From positions 1-34,554 of the forward strand of contig JAHFDS010000029.1 in the NCBI GenBank assembly GCA_023248855.1: a stretch of DNA of 34,554 nt, in the 5' to 3' direction. The notes under the pieces were generated by a model. The model searched no databases and was not told the origin of the DNA. It was given only the letters and a program-made list of their open reading frames with translations. How positions within the stretch are numbered: position 1 is the first letter of the stretch; the number at the start of each line of letters is the position of its first letter. The DNA comes from Myxococcales bacterium. Lineage in GTDB: Bacteria > Myxococcota_A > Polyangia > JAHFDS01. Positions 18,669 to 27,656 of the stretch are shown piece after piece. The position numbers and the translations under genes are program-made.

Positions 18669-18780
18669 TGGAGGAGGAGCGTTCAGTGCGACTGCCAAGG
18701 CGACCACTGCGGCCTAGGTCGAATGTCGTCCAACGATGGATGGGCAGCCCTGGACGCGGTGAAGAAGGGACGCGCGGCTG

Positions 18781-19353
18781 ATGGATCAGTTTTTCGACAA
18801 GCTCGCGAAGATCCCGCAGGCGCAGAAGGCGGCGATCGTCGTCTTCCTGTGTGCGGCCGTGGTCGCGGGCTGGTACTTCCTCTTCTACACGGACCTGCAG
18901 GCGCAGAAGCAAGGGCTGCGCAACGAGAAGAAGCGACTGCTCAAGGAACGCAGCGAGTACGAGCAGCGCGTGCAGGACTACCTCAAGCTGCGCTCCGAGA
19001 TCGCCCAGCTGCTCGAGGAGGAGAAGGAGCTGCTCCGCGTGCTCCCGAATCGCCAGGAGCTGCCGACGTTGCTCGAGAGCATCCACGCGCAGGCCGAGCT
19101 CGTGGGGCTCAGCATCAACACGTTCTCGCCGGGCGCCGAGTCACCGGTCGAGATGTACTTTCGGATCCCGGTCTCGATGTCGGTCGTAGGCTCGTATCAC
19201 CAGCTCAACAAGTTCTTCAAGAACCTCGGTGACCTCAAGCGAATCGTGAGCGTGGAGGATCTGTCCCTGGGCGGCCCGAGGTTGGAGGACGGTGCGATCA
19301 AGCTGAACGCCAACTTCATCGTGACGACGTTCCGGTTCCAGGATCGCAGATGA
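18781..19353 (+). CDS. pilO: Type IV pilus assembly protein PilO
   Basis: ORF of 190 aa; single N-terminal TM, coiled coil, VEMYFRIPVSMSVVGSYHQLNKFFKNLGDLKRIV. Confidence 0.94.
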   Translation: MDQFFDKLAKIPQAQKAAIVVFLCAAVVAGWYFLFYTDLQAQKQGLRNEKKRLLKERSEYEQRVQDYLKLRSEIAQLLEEEKELLRVLPNRQELPTLLESIHAQAELVGLSINTFSPGAESPVEMYFRIPVSMSVVGSYHQLNKFFKNLGDLKRIVSVEDLSLGGPRLEDGAIKLNANFIVTTFRFQDRR

Positions 19354-19940
19354 TGACGCGGGCCAAGGTGCGAAAGGTCTGGCGCGCCCTCGGGACGGGG
19401 ACCCTGCTCCTGGCGCTGCATGCCTGCGAGGATGCCCCGCCGCCGAGCCGGGGCACGGGTGGCCCGGTGCCTGCCGCGGCGCCTGCCCCAGCCCCTGGCG
19501 CTCCGGCGCCGGCTGCGGCCCCGGCGGTGAGCAATGTCGAGAAGCTCCGCCGCAAGGCGCTGCGGGAGGAGGACTTCTTCGAGAGCGAATCCAACCGCGA
19601 TCCGTTCCGCTCGTTCCTCGACGCCCTGAACCGGTCGAGCCGAGGTCCCGTGACCTCGGACGTCAAGGTGTACTTCAAGGACTACGGGTGCGAGGAGATC
19701 CGTCTCATCGCGATCATCGCGGGCGGCCTCAACCCGCATGCCATGTTCAGGGACCCGCGCGGAATCGGGCTGTCGATCCGGGTGGGCGACCGCATCTGTC
19801 GGTCGCAGGCCAAGGTGATTCGAATCGTTCAGGATGCCGTCGTGGTCGAGACCGAGGAAGACCTCGGTGGGGCAAAAACGCGCCCCGTCCAGAAGCGGAT
19901 CCCGATCAGCAACGAAGAGCTGCTGGAGCTTGCTCAGTGA
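19350..19940 (+). CDS. pilP: Type IV pilus lipoprotein PilP
   Basis: ORF of 196 aa; LLLALHACEDAPPPS lipobox, Pro/Ala linker, RDPFRSFLD...RDPRGIGLSIRVGDRI. Confidence 0.93.
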   Translation: MMTRAKVRKVWRALGTGTLLLALHACEDAPPPSRGTGGPVPAAAPAPAPGAPAPAAAPAVSNVEKLRRKALREEDFFESESNRDPFRSFLDALNRSSRGPVTSDVKVYFKDYGCEEIRLIAIIAGGLNPHAMFRDPRGIGLSIRVGDRICRSQAKVIRIVQDAVVVETEEDLGGAKTRPVQKRIPISNEELLELAQ

Positions 19941-19960
19941 TGCCGAGAGCTGGAGGAGCG

Positions 19961-22900
19961 ATGACAGGCAACCGAAGTCGGCGACCCGGGGGGCGTCGTC
20001 CGGCGCTGCAGCTCTGGGTGCCCGCGCTGGCGGGTCTCCTGGCGACTGGCATGGAGAACCCGCTGCGCTGGGTGGCAGGAGATGCCTCGGTCGGGGCCGC
20101 GCTCGCGGGGCCCACACGCGCCGCGGCCAACCGGATCGCCGCCGTCAAGGTGGGCGAGGACGGGAGCGTGACCACCGTCGTCGTGGTGGGCTCGGGCACC
20201 CCTACGTTTTCGGTCTTCAAGCTCGAGCAGCCGTTGCGTCTGGTCATCGATGTGTCGAATGCCGTGCTCGCCAGCGAATCGCTGTCGGGACCCGTGGACG
20301 CGCCGAGCACCTGGGCGGTCAGTCAGGCCGTGGTGTCGGGCGTGACGGGGGACCAGGGGGGCCGCGCCCGCGTCGTCGTGGCCTTCCGTCGGCCATCGGA
20401 TTACTCGGTGCAGGCTCGCGGCAACGATCTCGTCGTGACCGTCCGGCCGTTCGACGAAAAGCCCGCTCAGGCGGTCGGGCAGGCGGCGAAGGCGGGGGCT
20501 GGTGATCGCGCGTTGCGCGAGGAGGCCGATCGGGCGTTGAAGCGCGCCGCGGAAGCGGAGCGTGCAGCCCGGGAGGCCAATGCCCAGGCCGCCCGGGAGC
20601 GCGCGGACGCGGACAGCCTGCGGCGGCAGGCGCGCGTCGATCGCACCGAGGCGGACCGCAGGGCGCGCGAGCTGGAGGCGCGACGGTCCGATGCCGAGCG
20701 CAAGGCGCGCGAGCTGGAGGCGCGGCGGTCCGATGCCGAACGCAAGGCGCGCGAGCTGGCGGCGCAAAAGGACTCCGACGCCGAGCGGCGCACGCGTGAG
20801 GTCGCGGTGCGCGAGGGCGAGGCCGAGCGCCGCGCCAGGGAGACTGCAGAGGCAGCCGAGCGACGCAGCCGCGACATCGTGCGGCAGGCGGAGGAGAAGT
20901 CGCGTCGGCTGACGCTCGACGCCGAGCGCGTGCGCGCGGAGGCGGAGCAGACGAGGCAGGCGGCCACCGTTGCCGCCCAGCGGGAGCTGGAGGGCGCACG
21001 CAAGGACGCGGATCGGCTGCGGCGCGATGCCGAAGGCGTGGCGCGCGCAGAGACGGAGCGGCGCACGGCGCAGGCCGCGCGGGATGCCAAGGAGCTCGGG
21101 TTCCTCGAGGAGCGGCTGCACTTCGCGGTGCGCGCTCGCGAGGAGGCGGAGAAGGCGGCCATCGCCGCGCGCATCAAGGCGCGCGAGGCCGAGCGCAAGG
21201 CGCAGGAGGCCGTGGTCGTGCGCGCCCGCGAGGAGGAGCGGGCACGCTCGGTGGCAGCCGCGATCAAGCTGTCGGAGAGCCGTCGAGAGACCCTCGACAG
21301 CCAGGTGCGGGAGGAAGAAGCCAGAAAGCAGGCGCTGGTGGCGGCTCGCGCGAACGAGGAGCTGCTGGCGCAACGCGCGGCGACTGCGCGCGCCGAGGCG
21401 GAGGAACGACGCGCCATCGCGGAGCTCGCCCTTGGGCGCACCGAGAGCGCCCGGCAGGCGGCGGATGCGGCCGGGCAGAAGGCGCGCACCGATGCCGACC
21501 GGACCCAGGCGTCGCAGCTGGCGCACGCGCGCGAGCAGGCCGAGGTCGAGTCGAGGCGCGCCGTCAGGAGCCGGCTCGAGGCCGAGGCCGAGGCCACCCG
21601 GACGCGGGAAGCGCACGCGCTGGCCCGAGCGCAGGTGACCGACGAGGAGGGCCGGCTGAGGACCTCGCAGCTCGCCCGCGCTCGAGAGGAGCAGCGCCTC
21701 AAGCAGGCCCAGGACGCGCGCGCCCGGGAGGAGCTGCGGCTCGCGGCGTTGCGTTCGGAGCGCGAACGCCTGGAGCGGGCCCGACCGGCCGGCGATCTGG
21801 TGGCCCTGGCGACCCGGGCGACGCAGCCGACAGAGGAAGTCGCGGTCGAAGTCGCGCCTCGGCGGAGCCTGGTCACGCGCGCGGATGCGCCGCGGCAGAA
21901 GGCCGCGGTCGTGATCCAGGACATCCAGTTCATCGACGAGCCCGGCAGGTCGTCGGTCGTGATCGATCTGGCTCGAGGCGTGCCCCCCGAGGTCGAGGTG
22001 CTCCGGCAGAGCCCGCGCACGGCCGTGCTGGTGGTGCCGGGCGCGATGCTGGATCGCGAGGCGCAGACCGACCGTGATACCACCGAGTTCCTGGGTCCCG
22101 TGCGCGGGTTCGAGGCGCGAGCGGATCGCGCGGGGGTGCGCGTTCGTGTAGACCTCGCCGAGTCTGTGCCTGCCACGCTGCGCAAGGTCGGCTCGAAGCT
22201 CTACTTCGATTTTGCCAAGGGCAAGAGCAGCGCCCTCGGCGGCGTGCTGCCGGAGCGGGCGCCGCTTTTCGTACAGACGATCTCGCCCACGCGGGTGGCG
22301 CTCTTCCAGTCGAGGCCACTCGGCAGAAACGGTACGAAGAAGCGCTACACTGGCCGGCGCATCGATCTCGACTTCAAGGATGCGGACATCCACAACCTGC
22401 TCCGCCTGCTGTCCGACGTCGGGCAGATCAACATCATCACCGACAACACGGTCGGCGGCTCGGTGACCCTCCGCCTGCGCAACGTGCCCTGGGACCAGGC
22501 CCTCGATCTCATCCTCAAGGCCAGGGGCTACGGCATGGTGCGCGAAGGCAACCTCCTCCGAGTGGCGCCCCAGGGGGTGCTCGACAAGGAGCGCGAGGCG
22601 GAGCTCGCGTGGCGGCGCGCGCAGATCGAGCTCGAGCCCCTCGAGACGCGCCTCATCCCGCTGTCGTACGCCCAAGGTGGCGACATGGCGGGGCGCATCC
22701 AGGAGGTGCTGTCGCCACGCGGCCGCGTGAGCGTGGACGCTCGCACGAACTATCTGATCGTCACGGACGTCCGTAACAAGATCGACCTGGCTCAGGAGCT
22801 CGTGAACAACCTCGACACGCAGACCGCGCAGGTGCTCATCGAGGCCCGCATCGTCGAGGCGAACACCTCGTTCTCCCGCCAGTTCGGCATCCAGTGGGGG

Positions 22901-23641
22901 TTCGACTACATCGCGTCCGCCGCGACCGGCAATCCCACCGGCCTGGTCTGGCCGAGCACGGTGGCGGTGGCCGGCGGAACTCCGACGGCCGGCGCGCCGA
23001 CGACTGGGCTCCTGGCAGGCGCGGCGCAATCGCCGAACTTCGTCATCAACATGCCGGCCGCGGCCGGGGCCGGCGCGGGCGCTGCCCTCGGCTTCACGTT
23101 CGGCTCGCTGTCCGGCAACTTCAACACCAACCTGCGCCTGTCGGCGCTCGAGACCACCGGCAACATCCGGACACTCTCGGCGCCACGCATCCAGACGCTG
23201 GACAACCAGTCCGCGACCATCACCCAGGGCCGCAGCATCCCCATCTCGCAGGTGAGCGCCGCGGGCGTGAACACGGTGTTCGTGCAGGCGGCGACCACGC
23301 TCGCGGTCACCCCCAAGGTCACCAACGAGGGGACGGTGATGCTGACCATCAACGTGACCCGGAACGAGCCCGACTTCGGCAACACGGGAGCCCGCGGCGA
23401 CCCGTCGATCCTCACCAAGTCCGCGACCACGAACATGCTGGTCAAGGACGGCGACACGGCGGTCATCGGCGGCATCTACTCGCGCGTCGCCGGCACCTCG
23501 TGGGGCAAGGTGCCGTTCTTCTCCGACATCCCGATCCTCGGCTGGTTGTTCAAGACCATGCGCGAGACCGACGACCGCAGCGAGCTCCTCATCTTCATCA
23601 CCCCGCGCGTCGTCAACCGCGCTCGCTCGATCGGCCAGTAG
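19961..23641 (+). CDS. pilQ: Type IV pilus secretin PilQ with long helical insert
   Basis: Start ATG at 19961 with GGAGG upstream (alternative ATG at 19940); two AMIN-like regions; DLDFKDADIHNLLRLLSDVGQINIITDNTVGGSVTLRLRNVPWDQAL; secretin core ending KVPFFSDIPILGWLFK...ELLIFITPRVV. Confidence 0.95.
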   Translation: MTGNRSRRPGGRRPALQLWVPALAGLLATGMENPLRWVAGDASVGAALAGPTRAAANRIAAVKVGEDGSVTTVVVVGSGTPTFSVFKLEQPLRLVIDVSNAVLASESLSGPVDAPSTWAVSQAVVSGVTGDQGGRARVVVAFRRPSDYSVQARGNDLVVTVRPFDEKPAQAVGQAAKAGAGDRALREEADRALKRAAEAERAAREANAQAARERADADSLRRQARVDRTEADRRARELEARRSDAERKARELEARRSDAERKARELAAQKDSDAERRTREVAVREGEAERRARETAEAAERRSRDIVRQAEEKSRRLTLDAERVRAEAEQTRQAATVAAQRELEGARKDADRLRRDAEGVARAETERRTAQAARDAKELGFLEERLHFAVRAREEAEKAAIAARIKAREAERKAQEAVVVRAREEERARSVAAAIKLSESRRETLDSQVREEEARKQALVAARANEELLAQRAATARAEAEERRAIAELALGRTESARQAADAAGQKARTDADRTQASQLAHAREQAEVESRRAVRSRLEAEAEATRTREAHALARAQVTDEEGRLRTSQLARAREEQRLKQAQDARAREELRLAALRSERERLERARPAGDLVALATRATQPTEEVAVEVAPRRSLVTRADAPRQKAAVVIQDIQFIDEPGRSSVVIDLARGVPPEVEVLRQSPRTAVLVVPGAMLDREAQTDRDTTEFLGPVRGFEARADRAGVRVRVDLAESVPATLRKVGSKLYFDFAKGKSSALGGVLPERAPLFVQTISPTRVALFQSRPLGRNGTKKRYTGRRIDLDFKDADIHNLLRLLSDVGQINIITDNTVGGSVTLRLRNVPWDQALDLILKARGYGMVREGNLLRVAPQGVLDKEREAELAWRRAQIELEPLETRLIPLSYAQGGDMAGRIQEVLSPRGRVSVDARTNYLIVTDVRNKIDLAQELVNNLDTQTAQVLIEARIVEANTSFSRQFGIQWGFDYIASAATGNPTGLVWPSTVAVAGGTPTAGAPTTGLLAGAAQSPNFVINMPAAAGAGAGAALGFTFGSLSGNFNTNLRLSALETTGNIRTLSAPRIQTLDNQSATITQGRSIPISQVSAAGVNTVFVQAATTLAVTPKVTNEGTVMLTINVTRNEPDFGNTGARGDPSILTKSATTNMLVKDGDTAVIGGIYSRVAGTSWGKVPFFSDIPILGWLFKTMRETDDRSELLIFITPRVVNRARSIGQ
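20663..20788. repeat. 42-bp tandem repeat x3 (14-aa ARELEARRSDAERK) in the pilQ insert
   Basis: Copies 20663-20704 and 20705-20746 nearly identical; third copy 20747-20788 diverged. Confidence 0.85.
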
Positions 23642-23664
23642 CCGACGCTGAAGCTGGAGCCCGG

Positions 23665-25350
23665 TTGCGTCCCATCCTGTTGTGCGGGCTGCCAGGGTCG
23701 GGCAAGAGCGCGCTCGGCGGAAGGCTCGCCGCAAGACTCGGCGGCGCCTTCGTGGATCTCGACGAGGCGGTGGCGGCGGAAGCCGGGCGCTCGATCGCAG
23801 ACCTGTTCGCCCGGGAAGGCGAGGCGGCCTTCCGTGATCGCGAGGGGCGCGCGCTCAGGGCGGCGCTCGAGGGGGCTCCGGCCGTGATTGCGCTCGGGGG
23901 GGGCACGCTGTGCCGGGCCGACCACCTGGTGCTGGCGCGCACCCGTGGCACGCTGGTGTGGCTCTGGGCCGACCCGGCCGTCCTCGTGGCGCGGCTCGAG
24001 GCCGACGAGCGAGCTGTGCCGGGGCGCCGTCCGCTCCTCGCGGGTGGCACGATCACGGCGCGGGTGCGGCAGCTGCTGGACGAGCGCTGGGCATTTTACG
24101 AGCAGGCCCACGTGCGGGTCGACACGACAGCGCTCTCGCCCGACGAGGCGGCCGAGCGCGTCGAGCGGATGGTCGGCACGCTCGCGCTCGAGAGTACGTT
24201 GCCGCCGGGAACGCCCGTCCCAGGGCCGCCGGTGCGAACGATCCCGGTGCCCCTCGGCGCGCGACGGTACGACGTGGTGGTCGGGGCGAGCTTCGACGGC
24301 CTTCCTGCAGCGCTGCTGCGCGCCGGCGTGGTGCCGCTCCGCGCCTCTTCCGCGCTCGTGGCGGACGCGGCCGCCCTTCGCCTGCATGGCGCCGCCGTGC
24401 GCGCGGCCCTCGCGACGGCTCGCATCGAGCCCGTGGTGCTCGAGGTTCCTTCGGGCGAGGCGCACAAGCGGCTCGCGACCCTCGAACGGCTCGCGGAGGC
24501 GTGCGTGGCTGCCGGGCTGGATCGTGGGTCGGTGGTGTTCGCGCTCGGGGGCGGGGTGGTAGGCGACCTTGCGGGGATGCTGGCGGCCACGCTCCTGCGG
24601 GGCATGCGGGTGGTCCAGCTCCCGACCACCCTGCTGGCCCAGGTCGACGCGGCGATCGGCGGCAAGACCGCGGTCGATCTCGCAGCGGGCAAGAACTTGC
24701 TCGGGGTCTTCCACCAGCCCCGCCTCGTGTTTGCGAACGTCGAGACGCTCGCCACGCTGCCCGCCCGCGAGCTCCGCTCCGGGCTGGGCGAGGTCGTCAA
24801 GTATGCGTTGCTCGGTGCCCCGGGGCTGCTCGAGCAGCTGGGCGGTCTCGAGGTCGAGCACCTGCCCTCGCGCGTGCCGGAGCTGGTCGCGTTGGTGGCC
24901 CGATGCGCCGAGCTCAAGGCGACCGTGGTCGGAGAGGACGAGGAGGAGCGCGGCGATCGGAGGAAGATGCTCAACCTCGGCCACACCATCGGGCATGCGC
25001 TCGAGACCGAGAGCGGCTACGCGCTCGCGCACGGGGAGGCGGTGGCCCTCGGTCTCGTCGCCTCCCTGCGGGTGTCGCGCGCGCTCGGCTTGCTCGAGGA
25101 GGCCGATCTGGAGGAGCGCGTCGTGAGCCTCCTCGGCCAGCTCGGCTTGCCGACGGATCTCGACGCGAGGCTCTCGCCCGCGGTGATGGCCCGGGTGGGC
25201 GCCGACAAGAAGCGCGCAGGCACCGAGGTGGACTTCATCTGCGTGCGCAGGACCGGAACCATCGAGGGGGTTCGCGTCGCGGTGGCGGCGTTGCCGTCGC
25301 TGGTGGCGGGCAGGAATGTTGCTGCCCCAGAAAACGGGGTGTTACGCTGA
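23665..25350 (+). CDS. aroKB: Bifunctional shikimate kinase / 3-dehydroquinate synthase fusion
   Basis: TTG start after GGAG; N-terminal GLPGSGKSALGGRLA, DLDEAV, ALGGGTL (AroK); C-terminal GGGVVGDLAGMLAATLLRGMRVVQLPTTLLAQVDAAIGGKTAVD (AroB); one uninterrupted frame. Confidence 0.92.
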   Translation: MRPILLCGLPGSGKSALGGRLAARLGGAFVDLDEAVAAEAGRSIADLFAREGEAAFRDREGRALRAALEGAPAVIALGGGTLCRADHLVLARTRGTLVWLWADPAVLVARLEADERAVPGRRPLLAGGTITARVRQLLDERWAFYEQAHVRVDTTALSPDEAAERVERMVGTLALESTLPPGTPVPGPPVRTIPVPLGARRYDVVVGASFDGLPAALLRAGVVPLRASSALVADAAALRLHGAAVRAALATARIEPVVLEVPSGEAHKRLATLERLAEACVAAGLDRGSVVFALGGGVVGDLAGMLAATLLRGMRVVQLPTTLLAQVDAAIGGKTAVDLAAGKNLLGVFHQPRLVFANVETLATLPARELRSGLGEVVKYALLGAPGLLEQLGGLEVEHLPSRVPELVALVARCAELKATVVGEDEEERGDRRKMLNLGHTIGHALETESGYALAHGEAVALGLVASLRVSRALGLLEEADLEERVVSLLGQLGLPTDLDARLSPAVMARVGADKKRAGTEVDFICVRRTGTIEGVRVAVAALPSLVAGRNVAAPENGVLR

Positions 25351-25366
25351 GCACGGAGGAATCGCG

Positions 25367-26194
25367 ATGACACGATTCGCGAAGGTTCGCTGGGTTGCGT
25401 TCGCGCTCCCGCTCCTTCTGAGCTGCGCCGAGAACGACCAGAAGTTGCGAGTGGTCAGCCTCGCCGAGACCGGCAAGGGCTTCGGCAGTGGCTGCGTGGC
25501 TGGCAATACCGCGATTGGCCTGTCTCGCGGCATCCTCGACCTCGCGGCGGTCGACGACTTTACGGGGCAGGTGCCGGTCGAGTATCGGGTCTTCGTCCAG
25601 GTCGAAAACGGCTTCGTCCCGCCGGGAGCGGGAGAGCTCGGCACGCTCACGCCGAGCCCCGGCGTGGCCGATCACACGGTGGTCATCACGGATGTCGTGA
25701 CCGAGCTCAACGTGGGCCTGCAAACGTCCGCGGCCGGATCCCTCAAGACGGTGGCGGGTCTCGGAGGCGCGGACCTCAAGTTCCGGACGCCGATCTTCGC
25801 GCGCATCGACGGCGGCGGCACGTCCGTGCTGGCCGGGGTGGGCGTCCCTGAGAGCGCGGTGATCAAGCTCGCGCGGGTGCGGGACGCCATCTTGCCGCAG
25901 CCGTCGAGCCAGGTCGTCATCAGCGCTCGCCTCCGGGTCTTTGGCAAGAAAGATGGCGTCTCCGACGTCGAGTCGAGCTTCGTCGATCTGCCGATCAGCC
26001 TCTGCAACGGCTGCCTCTACAAGAACATCTCCAGCTGCGACAACGTCACCGACGCGGACGCGACCAAGACCGGCAGCGCCTGCAGCCCGATCCAAGACTA
26101 TCCGCTGCGCTGTTGCAAGCAGGCGGGGATGGCCACGCTCGTGTGTCCAGCGGTCAAGACGACCCCAACGGGCGCGGCGGGCGCAGGAGGCTAA
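25367..26194 (+). CDS. Hypothetical lipoprotein
   Basis: ATG at 25367 preceded by GGAGGA; MTRFAKVRWVAFALPLLLSCAEND lipobox; Cys-containing C-terminus. Confidence 0.8.
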   Translation: MTRFAKVRWVAFALPLLLSCAENDQKLRVVSLAETGKGFGSGCVAGNTAIGLSRGILDLAAVDDFTGQVPVEYRVFVQVENGFVPPGAGELGTLTPSPGVADHTVVITDVVTELNVGLQTSAAGSLKTVAGLGGADLKFRTPIFARIDGGGTSVLAGVGVPESAVIKLARVRDAILPQPSSQVVISARLRVFGKKDGVSDVESSFVDLPISLCNGCLYKNISSCDNVTDADATKTGSACSPIQDYPLRCCKQAGMATLVCPAVKTTPTGAAGAGG

Positions 26195-26196
26195 CC

Positions 26197-26559
26197 ATGT
26201 TTCGCGAGCACCTGCAGCGGGTGGTAGACAGCGTGCCGGGGGCCCTGTCGGGGGTGCTCATGGGCTATGACGGCATCGCCGTGGACTCGTACTCCGTCGG
26301 GGAACAGCTTCCCGGCGCCGACATCCAGACGATCGGCATGGAGTTCTCCTTTGTCCTGTCGCAGATCCGCAAGGCGTCCGAGGCGCTCGACGTGGGCACA
26401 CCGAGCGAGGTCACCATCCAGGCCGACCACCTCATCATCCTCACGCGCGCGGTGTCGCCGGAGTACTTCCTGGCGCTCGCCGTGCGCCCCGAGGGCAACG
26501 CCGGCAAGGGGCGCTTCTTGCTCCGGGTGGTGGCGCCTTCGATGAAGGCCGAGCTGTAG
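26197..26559 (+). CDS. Roadblock/LC7-domain (MglB-like) protein
   Basis: MFREHLQRVVDSVPGALSGVLMGYDGIAVDSY...ALAVRPEGNAGKGRFLLRVVAP; GGAGG SD upstream. Confidence 0.85.
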   Translation: MFREHLQRVVDSVPGALSGVLMGYDGIAVDSYSVGEQLPGADIQTIGMEFSFVLSQIRKASEALDVGTPSEVTIQADHLIILTRAVSPEYFLALAVRPEGNAGKGRFLLRVVAPSMKAEL

Positions 26560-26571
26560 CCGGGACGCGAA

Positions 26572-27060
26572 ATGACCCGGTCAGGGGCTCCGCGGGGCGG
26601 CCGCACCGCTCGCCGAAAACCGCACATCCTGGTCCTGCACGGGCCGAACCTCAACCTCCTCGGGACGCGCGAGCCCGAGCTCTACGGGCGGCGGACGCTG
26701 GCCGAGATCGACGCCGCCTTGCGGGCCCGGGCGCGCGCAGCCGGGGCCGAGCTCGAGGCGCTGCAATCGAACCACGAGGGTGTCCTCATCGATCGCCTGC
26801 ACGCAGCGCGCGGACAGGTCGACTTCATCCTCCTGAACGGGGCAGGCTTGACCCACACGAGCGTGGCGCTTCGCGACGCGGTCGTCGCCAGCGAGATCCC
26901 GACCGTCGAGGTCCACCTGTCGAACGTCCACCAGCGAGAGGACTTCCGCCAGACCTCGCTGCTGTCCGGCGTTTGCGTCGGAATCATCTCCGGCTTCGGC
27001 GCCTTGAGCTATGTTCTCGCGCTCGAAGCGGCCCTCGACGGGCTCGAGCTGCGGCGGTAG
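26572..27060 (+). CDS. aroQ: Type II 3-dehydroquinate dehydratase
   Basis: ORF of 162 aa; [66 protein letters not shown]. Confidence 0.97.
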   Translation: MTRSGAPRGGRTARRKPHILVLHGPNLNLLGTREPELYGRRTLAEIDAALRARARAAGAELEALQSNHEGVLIDRLHAARGQVDFILLNGAGLTHTSVALRDAVVASEIPTVEVHLSNVHQREDFRQTSLLSGVCVGIISGFGALSYVLALEAALDGLELRR

Positions 27061-27115
27061 GCTGCGCCGCCTCGGGGCCCAGGCCCGACGAAAAACCAGA
27101 CGGACAGAAAACTCG

Positions 27116-27655
27116 ATGAAGAAGACGAGCAAGGCCACAGGCAGGGATGCGGTGCGCGCCGTGGGCGCGGGCGCAGCGCGAAGGGATGATGGGCGGTTCG
27201 ATCTCGGCTGGATCCGTGCGCTCTCGGAGATCCTGGTCGGTCAGGATCTCGAGGAGCTGGAGCTCGAGCTGGGCGAGGGCCGCATCCGGCTTCGGCGCGC
27301 TGGCGCGCATTCCGTGACTCAGGCACCGGTGCCGGCGGTGGTGGCGATGCCAGCCGCTGTAGCCGCACCGATCTCAGCGGCGGCCGCGAAGGCTGCGGCC
27401 GCCGAGGCCGAGGGGTCGGTGTACGTGACCTCGCCGTTCGTGGGCACGTTCTACCGGGCTCCCTCGCCGGAAGCCGCGATGTTCGTGGAGGTGGGTCAGC
27501 AGGTCAAGAAGGGGCAGGTCCTGTGCATCGTCGAGGCGCTCAAGCTGATGAACGAGATCGAGGCCGAGACCGACGGCACGATCGCGGCGGCCCTGGTCGA
27601 GAACGGGCAGGCGGTCGAGTTCGGCGAGCCGCTGTTCAAGCTGCGTCCCGCCTGA
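27116..27655 (+). CDS. accB: Acetyl-CoA carboxylase biotin carboxyl carrier protein
   Basis: C-terminal biotinyl domain [51 protein letters not shown]; upstream of accC. Confidence 0.95.
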   Translation: MKKTSKATGRDAVRAVGAGAARRDDGRFDLGWIRALSEILVGQDLEELELELGEGRIRLRRAGAHSVTQAPVPAVVAMPAAVAAPISAAAAKAAAAEAEGSVYVTSPFVGTFYRAPSPEAAMFVEVGQQVKKGQVLCIVEALKLMNEIEAETDGTIAAALVENGQAVEFGEPLFKLRPA

Positions 27656-27656
27656 T

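Noticed and set aside
19934-23734. 1266-aa minus-strand ORF fully antisense to pilQ
   Set aside because: Low-complexity R/A/L/G-rich translation with no domain; pilQ on the opposite strand has clear secretin motifs. Typical high-GC antisense ORF.
23476-25032. 518-aa minus-strand ORF
   Set aside because: Antisense to aroKB; no motif.
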